A DNA stretch of 64,000 nt, from the NCBI GenBank assembly GCA_964630785.1, contig CAZVZG010000014.1, positions 62,001 to 126,000 of the forward strand, read 5' to 3'. Every line of letters starts with the position of its first letter. Positions within the stretch are counted from its first letter, which is position 1. This DNA is from JADLCX01 sp964630785 (GTDB taxonomy: Bacteria > Planctomycetota > Phycisphaerae > Phycisphaerales > UBA1924). A model generated the notes under the pieces. It was not told the origin of the DNA. It saw only the letters and a list, made by a program, of their open reading frames with translations, and did not search any database. Position numbers and translations under genes: made by a program. Of this stretch, positions 1 to 9,746 are shown one piece after another.

Positions 1-2358
1 CAGCACGCCATCTGCACCCACGACGGGCGTGCGATCTCCGATCATCTCGAATCGCGCCGGACCGGGCATGCCCGATCCGGTGGCCACCACCCGCAAGCGA
101 TCCCCATCGGAAACCACAATCTCGTAGCCGCGCCCGGGCGCGTTGATGTCCACGAGCAGCGAGGCCGATTCGATGTCCAGGCTCCGGACAGCCTCCGGGA
201 GCGAGAACCGCATCACCACCAGCATGGGTTGATGGACGTTGCTCAGCCAGCGCCCGGACTGCGTGTCGTAGGCCGCGGAGAGGGCTCGCCCGCCCAGCGT
301 CCCGCGCATCGGGGCCATCCGCATCAGCGAGGCGGGCACCCAGACGCCGCCGCCACCGGTCGGCGCCGCGACGGAGATCGGGATCATCGCGAGAGCGGTC
401 CCGCCGGTCGGCAACGAACCGTTGATGCGGAGACCTGTGGACAGCGGGGAAGCCCAAGTGAACAGCGAAGGCTCCAGCGGAACTCCGGGGAACTGCAACA
501 GTTGCTCCACCGCGCGCTGACGCGACGCCTCGTCGGCACTCAGCAGCACGCCGCGGCCGAGCACCCCTGGCGGGAGCAGGTCCGATTCACTGGCCGCGAA
601 ACGACCGTCGCCCGTGCTTCGCAGTGCAATGCATCCCGCCCGCGTGACCAGGATCGGGTCACGGTCGATCAAAAGTCCGCCGTTGTCGAGTTCGCACGTG
701 AGGCCGTCGGCGCCCAGCACGACCCTCGCTTTAGGCGTCGACAGCGCGGCCACGTCGCTGCGCGTAACCAACTCGCGAACCGAGCCGGCCCGCGCGTCCG
801 GTCCGACGAGCGCGACGTGTTCCGGATCGGACCACACCAAACGGCTCGATCCCACCGCTAGACTGCTCGACCTCGCGACGGCCTGCGGGTAGATCATCCC
901 CCCGCCCGTGAGGTCGATCTCCACAAATCGTCCGGCGTCCCGGGGCGAAGTGTAAATGCACGCACGCTGCGTGCAGTCGGCGTGCCGATCGCGACCGTTG
1001 AATGTGAGCAGTTGTCCGATGGCCACTGTCGACGGCGTCTGAGACTGTCGGGCGGACCCGACACCGGCCAGGACCGCCGCGGCCGCGAGCGAGCCAACAA
1101 CACCGATCACGGCCACAAACTCGAGTCGAGACCGACGCGCCAGGACCGCGCCCGCGGCGAGGATCTGCACCGCCGCTCCACCGATGGCCACGGTGATCCA
1201 CTTGCGATCGAGTACGCTGTACCCGATGGCCCTGCGGAGGTGGTCCGCGAGCGGCAGTGAATCCTCTGGAGGCGTGAGGCCCGCGAATCCCCGCTTGCCG
1301 GCGGGCGCAACGAACGATTGCAGATCCTGAAGCGCCGGCGTGGCGACGAAGTCGTTCCCCCCCATTCCACCCACGGTTAACCAGCCGCGGGGCCCGAGCA
1401 GCGAGACCAGCAGCTCGCCGCTCCCGAGCGCCTTGCGCATGGCCGCGGGGTATCCGTTCACTCGATGCGTCACCTCGAACGAAGGGGCCAGCACGCGGAC
1501 CAGCGGCACACCGTAATCGAGGTCCTGCTTGGTTGGGCCCGAAGGCCCTTCGATCTCAAACCGTGTGACCTCGACGGTGTCGAGCGCGGCGACGTCCCAA
1601 TCCTGACCGAACACCTCCGCCGCCCATGCCGGCGGGGTGCGGTCGAGCATCAGCCACACCCGGCCGCCCCGGGCGACCCATCGGCGGATCGCGTCTTTGC
1701 GTCGCGAGTCCACAATCGCGCCCGGGTTGGCGATGAACAAACAATCCAGCCCCTCGTACGTCTCCGGGATCGCCGGGGCGTCATCGCCCGAGAGCTGAAC
1801 ATTGGCCGGACCCACGCCCGCGGCCTTTCGCAGCGCGCCGATCAGCGCCCCGGGAAGCTCGTCGGTCGCCTCTCCCAGGATGCCCGTTTCGTACCGCGAA
1901 CCCGCCGCCCGCGCAGCGATCGATCCGGATTGCGCAGGGCTTGACCGATCGCCGCCGGGCGACGTGAACACCAGTCTGGTCTTGACATCGATGGTCGGTT
2001 TTCGATCGTCCGAGGCGGGCGGCAGGAATGGCGTTCGCACCACCCTCCGGCTCATCGGCGGCAACCACACAAGGCTGGAGAACCCGAGGGATTCAGACTT
2101 GGCCGCCGTGACGGCCACGAGCACGGAAGCCGCGGCATTTCCGCGATTGCTGACGACGCTCTGCACCAGGCCCCAGCGGTCGGGCTCGAGGAATCGCACG
2201 CCGGACGCACCGTTCGCGGATTCGAGTTTGACCGAATCCGACGGGCCCTCGGGCTTCGCGCCCGCCGAACTCAGCGTCAGCAATGCAGCGACAACGGGCA
2301 CAACGAAGCGGAGCGGCCGTAGACCCCGCCCGACCGGCTCTCGATCGAGTTCAGTCAT
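1..2358 (-). CDS. Large membrane protein with GATase1-like domain, partial (3' end beyond left edge)
   Basis: An uninterrupted minus-strand frame of 786 codons runs from an ATG at 2358 to the left edge; I checked every codon and found no stop. The start overlaps the stop of the ceramidase-like gene by 8 nt, suggesting translational coupling. The N-terminus has a hydrophobic export segment (about residues 17-34). Around residues 190-225 there is a segment with GLDCLFIANPGAI and RRWVARGGRVWLMLD, which resembles the glutamine-amidotransferase-like fold of DUF4350-type membrane proteins. Two hydrophobic segments follow near residues 385-430. The remainder looks beta-rich. Function is unknown; in planctomycetes such proteins are often envelope-associated. 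The C-terminus is not in the window. Confidence 0.75.
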   Translation of the reverse strand, partial: MTELDREPVGRGLRPLRFVVPVVAALLTLSSAGAKPEGPSDSVKLESANGASGVRFLEPDRWGLVQSVVSNRGNAAASVLVAVTAAKSESLGFSSLVWLPPMSRRVVRTPFLPPASDDRKPTIDVKTRLVFTSPGGDRSSPAQSGSIAARAAGSRYETGILGEATDELPGALIGALRKAAGVGPANVQLSGDDAPAIPETYEGLDCLFIANPGAIVDSRRKDAIRRWVARGGRVWLMLDRTPPAWAAEVFGQDWDVAALDTVEVTRFEIEGPSGPTKQDLDYGVPLVRVLAPSFEVTHRVNGYPAAMRKALGSGELLVSLLGPRGWLTVGGMGGNDFVATPALQDLQSFVAPAGKRGFAGLTPPEDSLPLADHLRRAIGYSVLDRKWITVAIGGAAVQILAAGAVLARRSRLEFVAVIGVVGSLAAAAVLAGVGSARQSQTPSTVAIGQLLTFNGRDRHADCTQRACIYTSPRDAGRFVEIDLTGGGMIYPQAVARSSSLAVGSSRLVWSDPEHVALVGPDARAGSVRELVTRSDVAALSTPKARVVLGADGLTCELDNGGLLIDRDPILVTRAGCIALRSTGDGRFAASESDLLPPGVLGRGVLLSADEASRQRAVEQLLQFPGVPLEPSLFTWASPLSTGLRINGSLPTGGTALAMIPISVAAPTGGGGVWVPASLMRMAPMRGTLGGRALSAAYDTQSGRWLSNVHQPMLVVMRFSLPEAVRSLDIESASLLVDINAPGRGYEIVVSDGDRLRVVATGSGMPGPARFEMIGDRTPVVGADGVL

Positions 2359-3799
2359 GACGGAGCCCCGGTGTGGTTGGGTCACAGAACATCACTCGCG
2401 CCGCCCGGGTGCACTGACAGATCAGCGCTTCGAGCCCACCCCGGGCGTACGGGCTCTGCTGCACCTGGTACAGACGGTGATCGTAGAGGGACTCGGGACA
2501 GAGGTACCCGCCCCATCCGTTGACCACGTTCATCACCAGCACGGCGTTCTCGGGAAACGCTGCCCGCAAGTCGCGTTGCATCTGGGAGTACGCCTCGTCG
2601 GCGTGACCGATGAGCATCGCGTCCCCGAGCCGCCAGAACCACACCGGCCGGTGTGCCGTTCGGCCGGAGCCCACCGTTCGCACGACCAGCGCCTCGCGGT
2701 GGAGCCGCTCGCAGCGAGCACGATCGGCACAGCCGACCAGTTCCACCGCGATCGCTTGCTCGCTGCGGAGACTCTCCTTCAGCGGGACCTCGACGGCGAC
2801 TTCCGCGGCCTCCAAGTCATCCGGCGGCTCGAAGTCGAACGTGCGCCAGTTCGCCAGCCGCGCACCCGATTCAACGACGCCGGCGTACTCGAGCCCGCAC
2901 GCGACGGGCAGCATCGTGTTGAGCGCGGCCAAGGCCGCGTGCCCGATCGCACGCCCTACTTGATCGGCGATGGACACCTCCGACACGTACTGATGCCGCG
3001 GGGCGAGCTCGCCCGAGGCGCCCTGAAGAAAGAGGCATGGGGCTCCGCCCGTGTGCGACTCGACAACCTCCCGCATCGCCCCGACGAAGTCCGGGGAAAT
3101 GAGCCGGTTGCCCGGGCCCAGCGTGGTCGGATGACACGCGTAGTTGACGATGGTTGCGATGGTCCGCCCGTCGGATCGTTCGGCGATACGCACGACCAGG
3201 CAGGCATCGTCCGCGGGCGCGCCGGGGTTGAAGCCGCACACGAACCGCCGCTCTCGTTCCTCTCCCGGCCTCGCGGCCTCGTCCGGGTCCGGCAGGTCTC
3301 GGTCGGTCGCGATCCCACAACGGCCCATCGCGAAAGTCATCACCGCCGGGCGCTGGCCGTCCATCGCTTCACGAGCGGCCGACACCACGGCCTCGCCGAT
3401 GCCGGCGAGGTACGGCCCAATCAGGCGGCCGCCCGGCTTGCCGATCTCCGCCGGAGAGATCGACGGGCCGGAGTGCGTGTGCGAGAGAGCGAGCATCAAC
3501 CGCTCGCTCACCAGCCCGAGCTCGCGGCACACCCGATCGCGGAGATAAGTCGCGCCCTCCGGCCCGCGGAACCAGCCGGCGTCGATCGCGGCGAGCACCA
3601 GCGGGAATCCCGGATCCTGAGCAGTACGGATGGTCAGAACCGTGCAAGTCAGCGGCCGATGCACGCCCACGGCGGTATCGGCCGGCGCGGCACCCCAGTT
3701 TCTCGCGTAGATGCCCGTCGGGGGCGTGATGTCTCGTCGGGCCACGCCGATGACGCCCGCGAACGACCGTTCCTTCCACGTAAGTCGGACGCCACTCAT
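2351..3799 (-). CDS. Neutral/alkaline ceramidase-like hydrolase
   Basis: 482 residues. The N-terminal GVARRDITPPTG (residues 18-29) and SHTHSGP (106-112) are characteristic of the neutral/alkaline non-lysosomal ceramidase N-terminal domain family. This family is a metal-dependent amidase fold, and planctomycetes carry many paralogs whose substrates are unknown. Later landmarks are NYACHPTTLG and FLQGASGELAP, which fit the same family. The start at 3799 gives an ATGA overlap with the stop of the preceding SDR gene (3796); a longer frame to 3895 exists but its first 32 residues are arginine-rich and look non-coding. No signal peptide is evident. Because the gene sits in a sugar-acid operon, a role on glycolipid or another amide-type substrate is possible, but this is inference. 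Confidence 0.85.
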   Translation of the reverse strand: MSGVRLTWKERSFAGVIGVARRDITPPTGIYARNWGAAPADTAVGVHRPLTCTVLTIRTAQDPGFPLVLAAIDAGWFRGPEGATYLRDRVCRELGLVSERLMLALSHTHSGPSISPAEIGKPGGRLIGPYLAGIGEAVVSAAREAMDGQRPAVMTFAMGRCGIATDRDLPDPDEAARPGEERERRFVCGFNPGAPADDACLVVRIAERSDGRTIATIVNYACHPTTLGPGNRLISPDFVGAMREVVESHTGGAPCLFLQGASGELAPRHQYVSEVSIADQVGRAIGHAALAALNTMLPVACGLEYAGVVESGARLANWRTFDFEPPDDLEAAEVAVEVPLKESLRSEQAIAVELVGCADRARCERLHREALVVRTVGSGRTAHRPVWFWRLGDAMLIGHADEAYSQMQRDLRAAFPENAVLVMNVVNGWGGYLCPESLYDHRLYQVQQSPYARGGLEALICQCTRAARVMFCDPTTPGLRHD

Positions 3800-4608
3800 G
3801 CCCCGGGCTCCGCGATCTGTGCGGTCCGTCCGAGCGACAGACCGCCATCCATGAGCAGGACCGATCCGGTGATGTGCGGGCCAGACTCGTCGCACAAATA
3901 CGCCACCTGTCGCGCGACCTCTTCAGGTGTGATCATCCGGCCGGTGGGCACTCGGCGCACGGCCTCTTCGCGGGCGCTCGGCCGCTCTCGGAACACCTTG
4001 GCGCTCAGGCCCGCGTCCACGTAGCCGGGCGCGACCTCGTTTACCATGATGCCGCGGGGCGCCAGCTCCAACGCCATGCACCGACAAAGCATCCGAAGCC
4101 CAGCCTTCGCGACGCTGTACGCGGGGACGTGCGGATGTGGGACCTCCGCGGCCCAACTCCCCACAAACACAATGCGTCCCGGCTTCTTCGCCGCCAGCAT
4201 CGCCCGGGCCCCCGCCCGCGCGACGTGGAACGCGCCGTGCAGATTCACCCCCAGCTCGCGCCGCCACTGTTCCGGAGTCATCTCCAGCACGCCCGCGATC
4301 GTCACAGAAGCGGCGTTGACGATCACGATCGTCGGGGTGCCCAGCGCCCGTTCGACGTTCCGCGTCCACCCGTCCACCGACCCGCTGTCGCTCACGTCTG
4401 TTCGGTCGTACCGCACCGGCGCCGAGCCGCGGCCCTTCGCGATTGCGCCGAGCTGCTGCATGAATTCAGCAGCCCGCGGTTCGTCCGCCAGATCGCACAA
4501 CGCCACGGCCGCACCGCGATCGGCGAGCTCGATGCCCACCGCGCGGCCGATATCACCCAGCCCGCCGCTCACCATCGCCACGTGGTTATGAAGGGGTGCA
4601 GCGCTCAT
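3796..4608 (-). CDS. SDR-family NAD(P)-dependent oxidoreductase
   Basis: 270 residues, the normal length for a classical short-chain dehydrogenase. Cofactor motif SGGLGDIG (residues 14-21), NAAS in the position of NNAG, and the catalytic set Ser151, Tyr164 and Lys168 (YSVAK) are all present. The C-terminus has the usual ITPEEVARQVAYLCDE and TGSVLLMDGG segments. It lies 6 nt downstream of the dehydratase gene and overlaps the ceramidase-like gene by 4 nt, so the three are almost certainly co-transcribed. With an enolase-superfamily dehydratase and an FAH-family hydrolase in the same locus, a likely job is oxidation of a 2-keto-3-deoxy sugar acid, as in non-phosphorylative L-fucose or L-rhamnose degradation. 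The precise substrate is not determined by sequence. Confidence 0.88.
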   Translation of the reverse strand: MSAAPLHNHVAMVSGGLGDIGRAVGIELADRGAAVALCDLADEPRAAEFMQQLGAIAKGRGSAPVRYDRTDVSDSGSVDGWTRNVERALGTPTIVIVNAASVTIAGVLEMTPEQWRRELGVNLHGAFHVARAGARAMLAAKKPGRIVFVGSWAAEVPHPHVPAYSVAKAGLRMLCRCMALELAPRGIMVNEVAPGYVDAGLSAKVFRERPSAREEAVRRVPTGRMITPEEVARQVAYLCDESGPHITGSVLLMDGGLSLGRTAQIAEPGA

Positions 4609-4614
4609 GGTGGT

Positions 4615-5793
4615 TCACCAATCACCCACGCTTCCGTCGGCGTGGAAATGCCGCTGAAGCAACTCCTGCTCGAACGGGTGCCTGCGGATCGCCGCTTCGT
4701 CAAGCTCGATCCCCAGTCCTGGGCGCGTGTTGGGGCGCACAATGCGCCTCCGCGGCTCGATCGTGAAGCCCTCCCGCACGACCTCTTGCCGCCACGGCAC
4801 GTCGTTGTGCACGCTCTCGCAGATGGCGTAGCACGGCGTCGCGAACCCGAGCTCGATCGACGCGGCCGTGCTCACGGGCCCCTGCGGATTGTGCGGGGCA
4901 AGGGCCACGCGGTGCGCCTCCGCCAACGCGGCGATCCGCCGGGCCTCCGTCAGCCCGCCGCAGTGGGTGATGTCCGGTTGCAGCACGCTCGCGGCTCGGC
5001 GGTTGAGCAGTTCCAGAAACGCGTGCTGCCCAACCAGCCGCTCGCCCGTGGCGATAGGCGTGCGCACCGACCGCTGCACTTCGGCAAGCCCGTCCACGCT
5101 CTCGGGCCAGCAGGGCTCCTCGAAGAAGTACAGGTCGAACGGCTCGAGCGCCTTGGCGAAGATCACGCCCATGCGCGGGCTGGGACGCGCGTGGCAATCC
5201 ACCATGATGTCGATGTCTGGGCCGACGGCCTCGCGCATGGCCGCGACGCACCGCTCGGCATAACGGACGGGCCGGTTGCCCTCGATGGGCATGGTCTCGG
5301 GAACGGCCATGCTCTTGAAGGCCGTGAAACCGTCGGCCACGGCTCGCTGGGCGAGCTCGGCGAAACGGGGCGCGTCGGAGCACTCCGTGTCGTAGAAATC
5401 TTCCATCCTTCCGCCGCCGAGGTGGCAGTAAAGTCGAACGTAATCACGCACCGGTCCGCCCCAGAGGCGGTGGCACGGGACATCCAGATGCTTGCCCAGG
5501 ATGTCCCAGAGCGCGATGTCGATCCCGCTCATGGCGGTTCCGCGCACGATCCCGTTTCCGTGCCAGAAGTGCTGGCGGTACATCATCTGCCAGAGGTGCT
5601 CGATCCGCGTCGGGTCCTCGCCGATGAGTAGTTGAGAGATGTCCTGGATCGCACCCACGACCGAGCGCGTGTGCCACTCCAGCGTCGCTTCACCCCAGCC
5701 CCACAGGCCGGGTTGGTCGGTCACAACCTTCACGAACACCCAGTTCCGCATCCGGGCGTTGCAGACGTGCGTTTCGATGGCTGTGATCTTCAC
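4615..5793 (-). CDS. Mandelate racemase/muconate lactonizing enzyme family, galactonate-dehydratase-like
   Basis: 392 residues, typical of enolase-superfamily sugar-acid dehydratases. The N-terminal capping domain (about 1-125) contains IDIALWDILGK (91-101) and the RLWGG motif (109-113). In the barrel, the metal-binding and catalytic positions can be seen: DCH (199-201), FFEEP (223-227), GER (250-252), QPDITHCGG (272-280) and APHNPQGP (299-306) with His301. This pattern fits the D-galactonate/D-mannonate dehydratase branch, which uses a His in the HNPxGP segment. The expected reaction is Mg-dependent dehydration of an aldonate to a 2-keto-3-deoxy acid. Adjacent oxidoreductase, transporter and aldolase genes support a catabolic role. 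Which aldonate is used cannot be read from the sequence. Confidence 0.88.
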   Translation of the reverse strand: MKITAIETHVCNARMRNWVFVKVVTDQPGLWGWGEATLEWHTRSVVGAIQDISQLLIGEDPTRIEHLWQMMYRQHFWHGNGIVRGTAMSGIDIALWDILGKHLDVPCHRLWGGPVRDYVRLYCHLGGGRMEDFYDTECSDAPRFAELAQRAVADGFTAFKSMAVPETMPIEGNRPVRYAERCVAAMREAVGPDIDIMVDCHARPSPRMGVIFAKALEPFDLYFFEEPCWPESVDGLAEVQRSVRTPIATGERLVGQHAFLELLNRRAASVLQPDITHCGGLTEARRIAALAEAHRVALAPHNPQGPVSTAASIELGFATPCYAICESVHNDVPWRQEVVREGFTIEPRRRIVRPNTRPGLGIELDEAAIRRHPFEQELLQRHFHADGSVGDW

Positions 5794-5840
5794 GGTGCGT
5801 GGGCGACCTCCTGGACGTCACCTCGGTCGGTTCGGCCGTT

Positions 5841-7628
5841 TCAAGGGGCCGACGCCGCGGGCGCGTCCGGGGCCCGCGCTTCACACCGGAGCTGGACCCG
5901 GACTTCCGTGCTTCCCTCACCTTTGAGATTCACGGCCACCGTTCCGGGCGACGCCCCGTCCGCGACCGCCGTGATGTCGAACTCGTCGGCGTACACCGGG
6001 CTGATCGTGAACGAGCCCTTGGGTTCGGTGCGGACCGTCACGCCCATCGCGGTCACTTTCGCACCGCTCACCGGACGGCCATCGGCATCGACCACCGTGC
6101 CCGTGACCTTGCCCGCAGCGAGCCTCGCATCCGCGGCCGCACGCTCGGACATGCCGGAGGCGAAGTCCTCCGTCGTCACCAACCGCCAGGTCTGGCCGTG
6201 GTCGGACGACATCAGCAGGGCCAGGTAGTGGTTCTCGGCTTCGCCGGTTCCATACTCCTTCTTCTCGTTGCGGTAGCCGTACGAGAGGAAGATCCGATCC
6301 TTCCGGTCGATGGTCATGGTCTGGTAGTAGATCGAGTACCCGTCCAGCGGCGGCACCAACAGCAGGCGCGAGGTCTCGGGCCACGTGTTGGCGGCTGCGG
6401 GCTTGGATTGGTAGGAGAGCCCCCCGAAGTAGCCCTCGGTGAAGTACGGCTCGGTCCCCTTGTACCACTGCCGGAACACCGCGTGGAGGAGGCCATCGGC
6501 GGTGCACACGAAGCTGAGGTAGCTCTGCCGGCCGCGGTCAACTCCGAACTCGGACCAGCCCTTGGTCACCATGGGAACCGCGTCGGTCATGCCCTCGGCC
6601 GTGGAACGGGGCGCCTTCGAGCGGGCGTACTTGAAGTTCTCGCCGTGACCGCCGGTGATGACGTGCAGGTACCCGCTCGGGTCCATCACGATTCCCGGGC
6701 TGTTGTGGCCGTCGTTGGGCGGATAGGCGAAAGCGCAGAACTGCCGATCCGTAATCTTGTGGGTGTTGGGGTCGAAGGTCGCGATGAAAGTGGGCGCGCC
6801 GGGCACGTAGTTGTTCTCGGTGGTCTCCGCCCACGTAAAGAACGTGCGATCGCCCCCCGAGACCGCGAAGCTGGGGTTTCCCGCGTGGCGCGACATGTAG
6901 AGGCCGTGGTCGGTCGCGAGCACCGGCTCAGAGAGCGTCAGCGTGCCGCCCTCAAAGCGCGGCTGGATCAGGTACATGTTGTAATGAGCCGTCCATTGAC
7001 CGAGCGGGTGGTCGGCGCGCTTGCGGAGTGTCGCGATCAGCGGCGGACGGGTCATGGGCTGCGGGCTGGCGCGGAACTCGATGTTGGCGAATCCCTCGGG
7101 CTTGGAGCCCGGCGCCTCGTTGTTGGGCAGCTCGACAACCTTGAACGTGTCGCCAAGGTCCGTCGAGTAGATGAGCAGGTCGTGGTCCGTGTTGTCCCGG
7201 AGCCGCACCCGCACCAGCGTGTACATGTTGTCGGCGTCGTCGATCGTGATGCAGGCGCCGAAGGTGCCGCCGCCGAACCGGATCGACGCGAACGTCGGGT
7301 ACGCCGCGCGGATCGCCCCGGTGAAATCCCGCCGCACCCAACGTCCGTTCCGGATGGTCTGGATGTACCCCGTAACGTGCTGGTCTACCGTGCGGCTGCG
7401 CAGGTACGGCCGATTCTCGCGGTCGAACGCGGGCACGTTGGGCACGTACCACGGGGCATAGCCCAGGGCTGCTTCGTGCTCGAAAGGGCGCTCAACAATC
7501 GGCAGGTCCACCGGCTGCGCACCCGCGCTCAAGGCGCAAGCGATCGTGGCAAACGATGCCACCAACCATGCCCGCGCGGCCCGCGGGCGGTCATGGCGCT
7601 GTGCGCCAAGAGGTGTACGGATCATCAT
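5841..7628 (-). CDS. Secreted BNR-4 repeat protein with C-terminal carboxypeptidase-regulatory-like domain
   Basis: 595 residues. A Sec signal peptide spans about residues 1-38. The body is a predicted beta-propeller of the BNR-4 type: HNSPGIVMDPSGYLHVITGG and the following KYARSKAP match the family pattern of HN-P-DP-G-LH-V-GGH. The C-terminus (about 505-585) is a carboxypeptidase-regulatory-like beta-sandwich starting VTGTVVDADGRPVSGAKVTA. The start at 7628 overlaps the stop of the pseudopilin gene by 4 nt. BNR-4 proteins include polysaccharide lyases and uncharacterised carbohydrate-binding propellers, so an extracellular role in supplying the sugar acid used by this locus is reasonable. 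I saw no catalytic motif that would settle enzymatic activity. Confidence 0.82.
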   Translation of the reverse strand: MMIRTPLGAQRHDRPRAARAWLVASFATIACALSAGAQPVDLPIVERPFEHEAALGYAPWYVPNVPAFDRENRPYLRSRTVDQHVTGYIQTIRNGRWVRRDFTGAIRAAYPTFASIRFGGGTFGACITIDDADNMYTLVRVRLRDNTDHDLLIYSTDLGDTFKVVELPNNEAPGSKPEGFANIEFRASPQPMTRPPLIATLRKRADHPLGQWTAHYNMYLIQPRFEGGTLTLSEPVLATDHGLYMSRHAGNPSFAVSGGDRTFFTWAETTENNYVPGAPTFIATFDPNTHKITDRQFCAFAYPPNDGHNSPGIVMDPSGYLHVITGGHGENFKYARSKAPRSTAEGMTDAVPMVTKGWSEFGVDRGRQSYLSFVCTADGLLHAVFRQWYKGTEPYFTEGYFGGLSYQSKPAAANTWPETSRLLLVPPLDGYSIYYQTMTIDRKDRIFLSYGYRNEKKEYGTGEAENHYLALLMSSDHGQTWRLVTTEDFASGMSERAAADARLAAGKVTGTVVDADGRPVSGAKVTAMGVTVRTEPKGSFTISPVYADEFDITAVADGASPGTVAVNLKGEGSTEVRVQLRCEARAPDAPAASAP

Positions 7629-8395
7629 CCGCCCTTTCGCTGCAAGTAGATCAGGCGGTCAAACGCCGCCGCGGCCGAGGGCGCCGCCTGGTTCATCTCC
7701 TTGAGCGAGACATTGCCGGCGTGCCCGTCCATCCAGAACACGTTGTGCGTGTTTCCGTGCGGCGCGGGGCCGTAGAGGTCGGGCCGCGCGTCCGCGTAGG
7801 GCTGCCAACCCAGATCGGTGAGCAGCGCGTTTCGCGTGTTCATGGTCGTGCGTGAGTTGCCGAGCTCCTGCGCCCGTACCGGGTGCGTCGGGTCGGTGAA
7901 CTGGTCGGGGTTCCAGTACTCCCACCAATAGCTTGCGAAGCGCCCGCCGGGAGAATCCTGCGCCACCGACCACGAGTCGTCGGGGAGAATGCTCTTGAAC
8001 GACGGGCAGTAGAACACCCGCGTCGTGCTCATGTACGCGGACTTGTCCTCCCACGGCGCGTTGAGGATCTGCTCGTCGCCCCAGTCCACCAACTTCCCGC
8101 CCAGACGGTGGAACCAGTCGCAGCCCTGCGTGCTGCGAGGGCTGGCGCCCTTGGGCAAGGGGTAGACCCGCGAGATGCTCTCGTAGTTGGGCGGCGTCCA
8201 GCTCTGGTAATCGTTGGCGTACAGGTGCACGCCCAGGCCGATCTGCCTGAGTTGGCTCACGCACTTGACCGCGCGGGAAGCCTCTCGCGCGCTGCCCAGT
8301 GCGGGCAGCAGGAGCGACACCAGCAGCGCGATGATCGCGATCACCACGAGCAGCTCGATGAGGGTGAACGCCCGATATCCTTCGCTCTTTCTCAT
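7625..8395 (-). CDS. Type II secretion pseudopilin-like protein (H-X9-DG type)
   Basis: 256 residues starting at the ATG at 8395, which is preceded by a GGTGGAG ribosome-binding site. The N-terminus has the prepilin cleavage/methylation signature, AFTLIELLVVIAIIALLV, followed by SLLLPALGSAREASR. The C-terminus has NVFWMDGHAGNVS, the H-X9-DG-like segment of planctomycetal DUF1559-related pseudopilins. The longer frame to 8491 adds 32 residues with no family support. The protein sits between the regulator and the BNR-4 gene and overlaps the latter. In planctomycetes these proteins are expanded and often placed inside carbohydrate-use operons; their role in secretion or surface structure is unproven. 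Confidence 0.88.
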   Translation of the reverse strand: MRKSEGYRAFTLIELLVVIAIIALLVSLLLPALGSAREASRAVKCVSQLRQIGLGVHLYANDYQSWTPPNYESISRVYPLPKGASPRSTQGCDWFHRLGGKLVDWGDEQILNAPWEDKSAYMSTTRVFYCPSFKSILPDDSWSVAQDSPGGRFASYWWEYWNPDQFTDPTHPVRAQELGNSRTTMNTRNALLTDLGWQPYADARPDLYGPAPHGNTHNVFWMDGHAGNVSLKEMNQAAPSAAAAFDRLIYLQRKGG

Positions 8396-8471
8396 GGGGA
8401 AGCTCCACCCAGAGGCCCGATCGTGCGATCGGGCTCGGCTTTGGCCGCGACCGTCCGCGGCGGCAAGAGTG

Positions 8472-9593
8472 TCAGGTCGCCACGGGCGCAAGCCCGATGG
8501 ATTGCGAGAGGATCAGTTCCGGCTTGATTCCGAGCGACACCCGCTCCATCGAATGTCTGTAGCCCTCGGTCTGACCGATGAGCGCGTCCATGCCCAGGCG
8601 TGAGAGCCGCACCAGCGGGATCTTGACCACCGCGATCTTCGGCTCGTGCATCGCCGCCTCGGGCGTGTCGTCGAAGGCGATGATCGAGATGTCCTCGGGC
8701 ACGCGGAGCTTGACCACCCGCAGCGCGTGCAGCACGGGCGGGGTGATCACGCCGCCGGCGATGACCAGGGCGGTCGGCCGGTCGGGCCGGCGGAGCAGGT
8801 TCTCGATGGTGGACCTGGCCGCGAGAGGCTCGACGCCCACGCGCACGTAGTTCGACATCCCCTCAGGCAGGCCCGCGGCCTTGATCGCGCGCAGGAATCC
8901 GACCTCGCGCTCCGAGGACGCGGGGCCGGGCGAGATCGCGGGCTCCCCCAGCATCGCGATGCGCTTGTGCCCGTAACGGACAAGCAGCTCGGTCGCGTCG
9001 AACGCGCCCGCTTCGTGGTCGACGTAGAACTGCGAGACCCCGTCGGCGTCGAGCCGGTTGTAGATGCTCACCACGGGCATGGTCAGTTTCTCGGCCACGG
9101 CCCGCAGCGAGCGCATCCCATCGTGCGTGAACGGGACCATCACCACGCCGTGGTACCCCGAGATGCTCTCGGGCTTGAACTGTGTGCCGTTGCGATAGAA
9201 CTGGAAACTCAGCCGGTATCGCTCGCCGGCCTCTTCGGCCGCGTGGCTGAGCCCTTCGACCAGTTCGTGGGCCACGAAGTTTCCGGGCGTCGCGCCCTTG
9301 GAGTTCATCACGACCAGCAGTTGCCGCAGCGCGGTCTCAGCCGGCGCCTCAACCCGGACCGGGTTGTTCACGAAGCTGCCCTTGCCCGGCTGGCGACGGA
9401 CCAGCCCCTGCCGCTGGAGCTCGGCGAGCGCCTGCCGCACGGGTCCGCGGCTGACCCGCATCTGCTCGCAGAGCTCCGACTCCGACGCGATGGGCGCGCC
9501 GTGCGGGAGCGCCCCGGACTCGATCTCCCGGCGGATCGCGTGCAGGATGGCTTCGTACTTCGGCCTTGAACGTTCGAGCGTGGTGGGTTTCAA
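8472..9593 (-). CDS. GntR-type winged-helix regulator with LacI-like ligand-binding domain
   Basis: 373 residues from a TTG start at 9593, preceded by AGGGGG at suitable spacing; the 44 residues further upstream are low-complexity and unlikely to be coding. The N-terminal GntR winged helix covers about residues 5-75, including ESELCEQMRVSRGPVRQAL, and a recognition loop RRQPGKGSFV. Residues 80-373 form a periplasmic-binding-protein/LacI-type sensor domain, with ISIIAFDDTPEA typical of that fold. This is the AraR-like architecture, which responds to sugars. It is the first regulatory gene of the minus-strand operon and faces the divergent plus-strand catabolic genes, so it probably controls both, using the candidate operators near 10.64 and 11.81 kb. 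Confidence 0.87.
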   Translation of the reverse strand: MKPTTLERSRPKYEAILHAIRREIESGALPHGAPIASESELCEQMRVSRGPVRQALAELQRQGLVRRQPGKGSFVNNPVRVEAPAETALRQLLVVMNSKGATPGNFVAHELVEGLSHAAEEAGERYRLSFQFYRNGTQFKPESISGYHGVVMVPFTHDGMRSLRAVAEKLTMPVVSIYNRLDADGVSQFYVDHEAGAFDATELLVRYGHKRIAMLGEPAISPGPASSEREVGFLRAIKAAGLPEGMSNYVRVGVEPLAARSTIENLLRRPDRPTALVIAGGVITPPVLHALRVVKLRVPEDISIIAFDDTPEAAMHEPKIAVVKIPLVRLSRLGMDALIGQTEGYRHSMERVSLGIKPELILSQSIGLAPVAT

Positions 9594-9746
9594 CCTGTGA
9601 CCCCCTGAGTTCCAGAACCCGACGGCCGCGACGGGAGTGGCCGAGTCGGGCGTTCCCGTTCTGTGTCCCCCGACGCCGCCGCCCTTTGCGGGAGCGGGCG
9701 GCGGCGCCGGGGTCCTGAACCACACCAGTCGCTGTTCGACGTGTGC

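Noticed and set aside
1802..4024. 740-codon open frame on the plus strand
   Set aside because: Antisense to the membrane protein and the ceramidase-like gene, which have clear family motifs and a consistent operon on the other strand.
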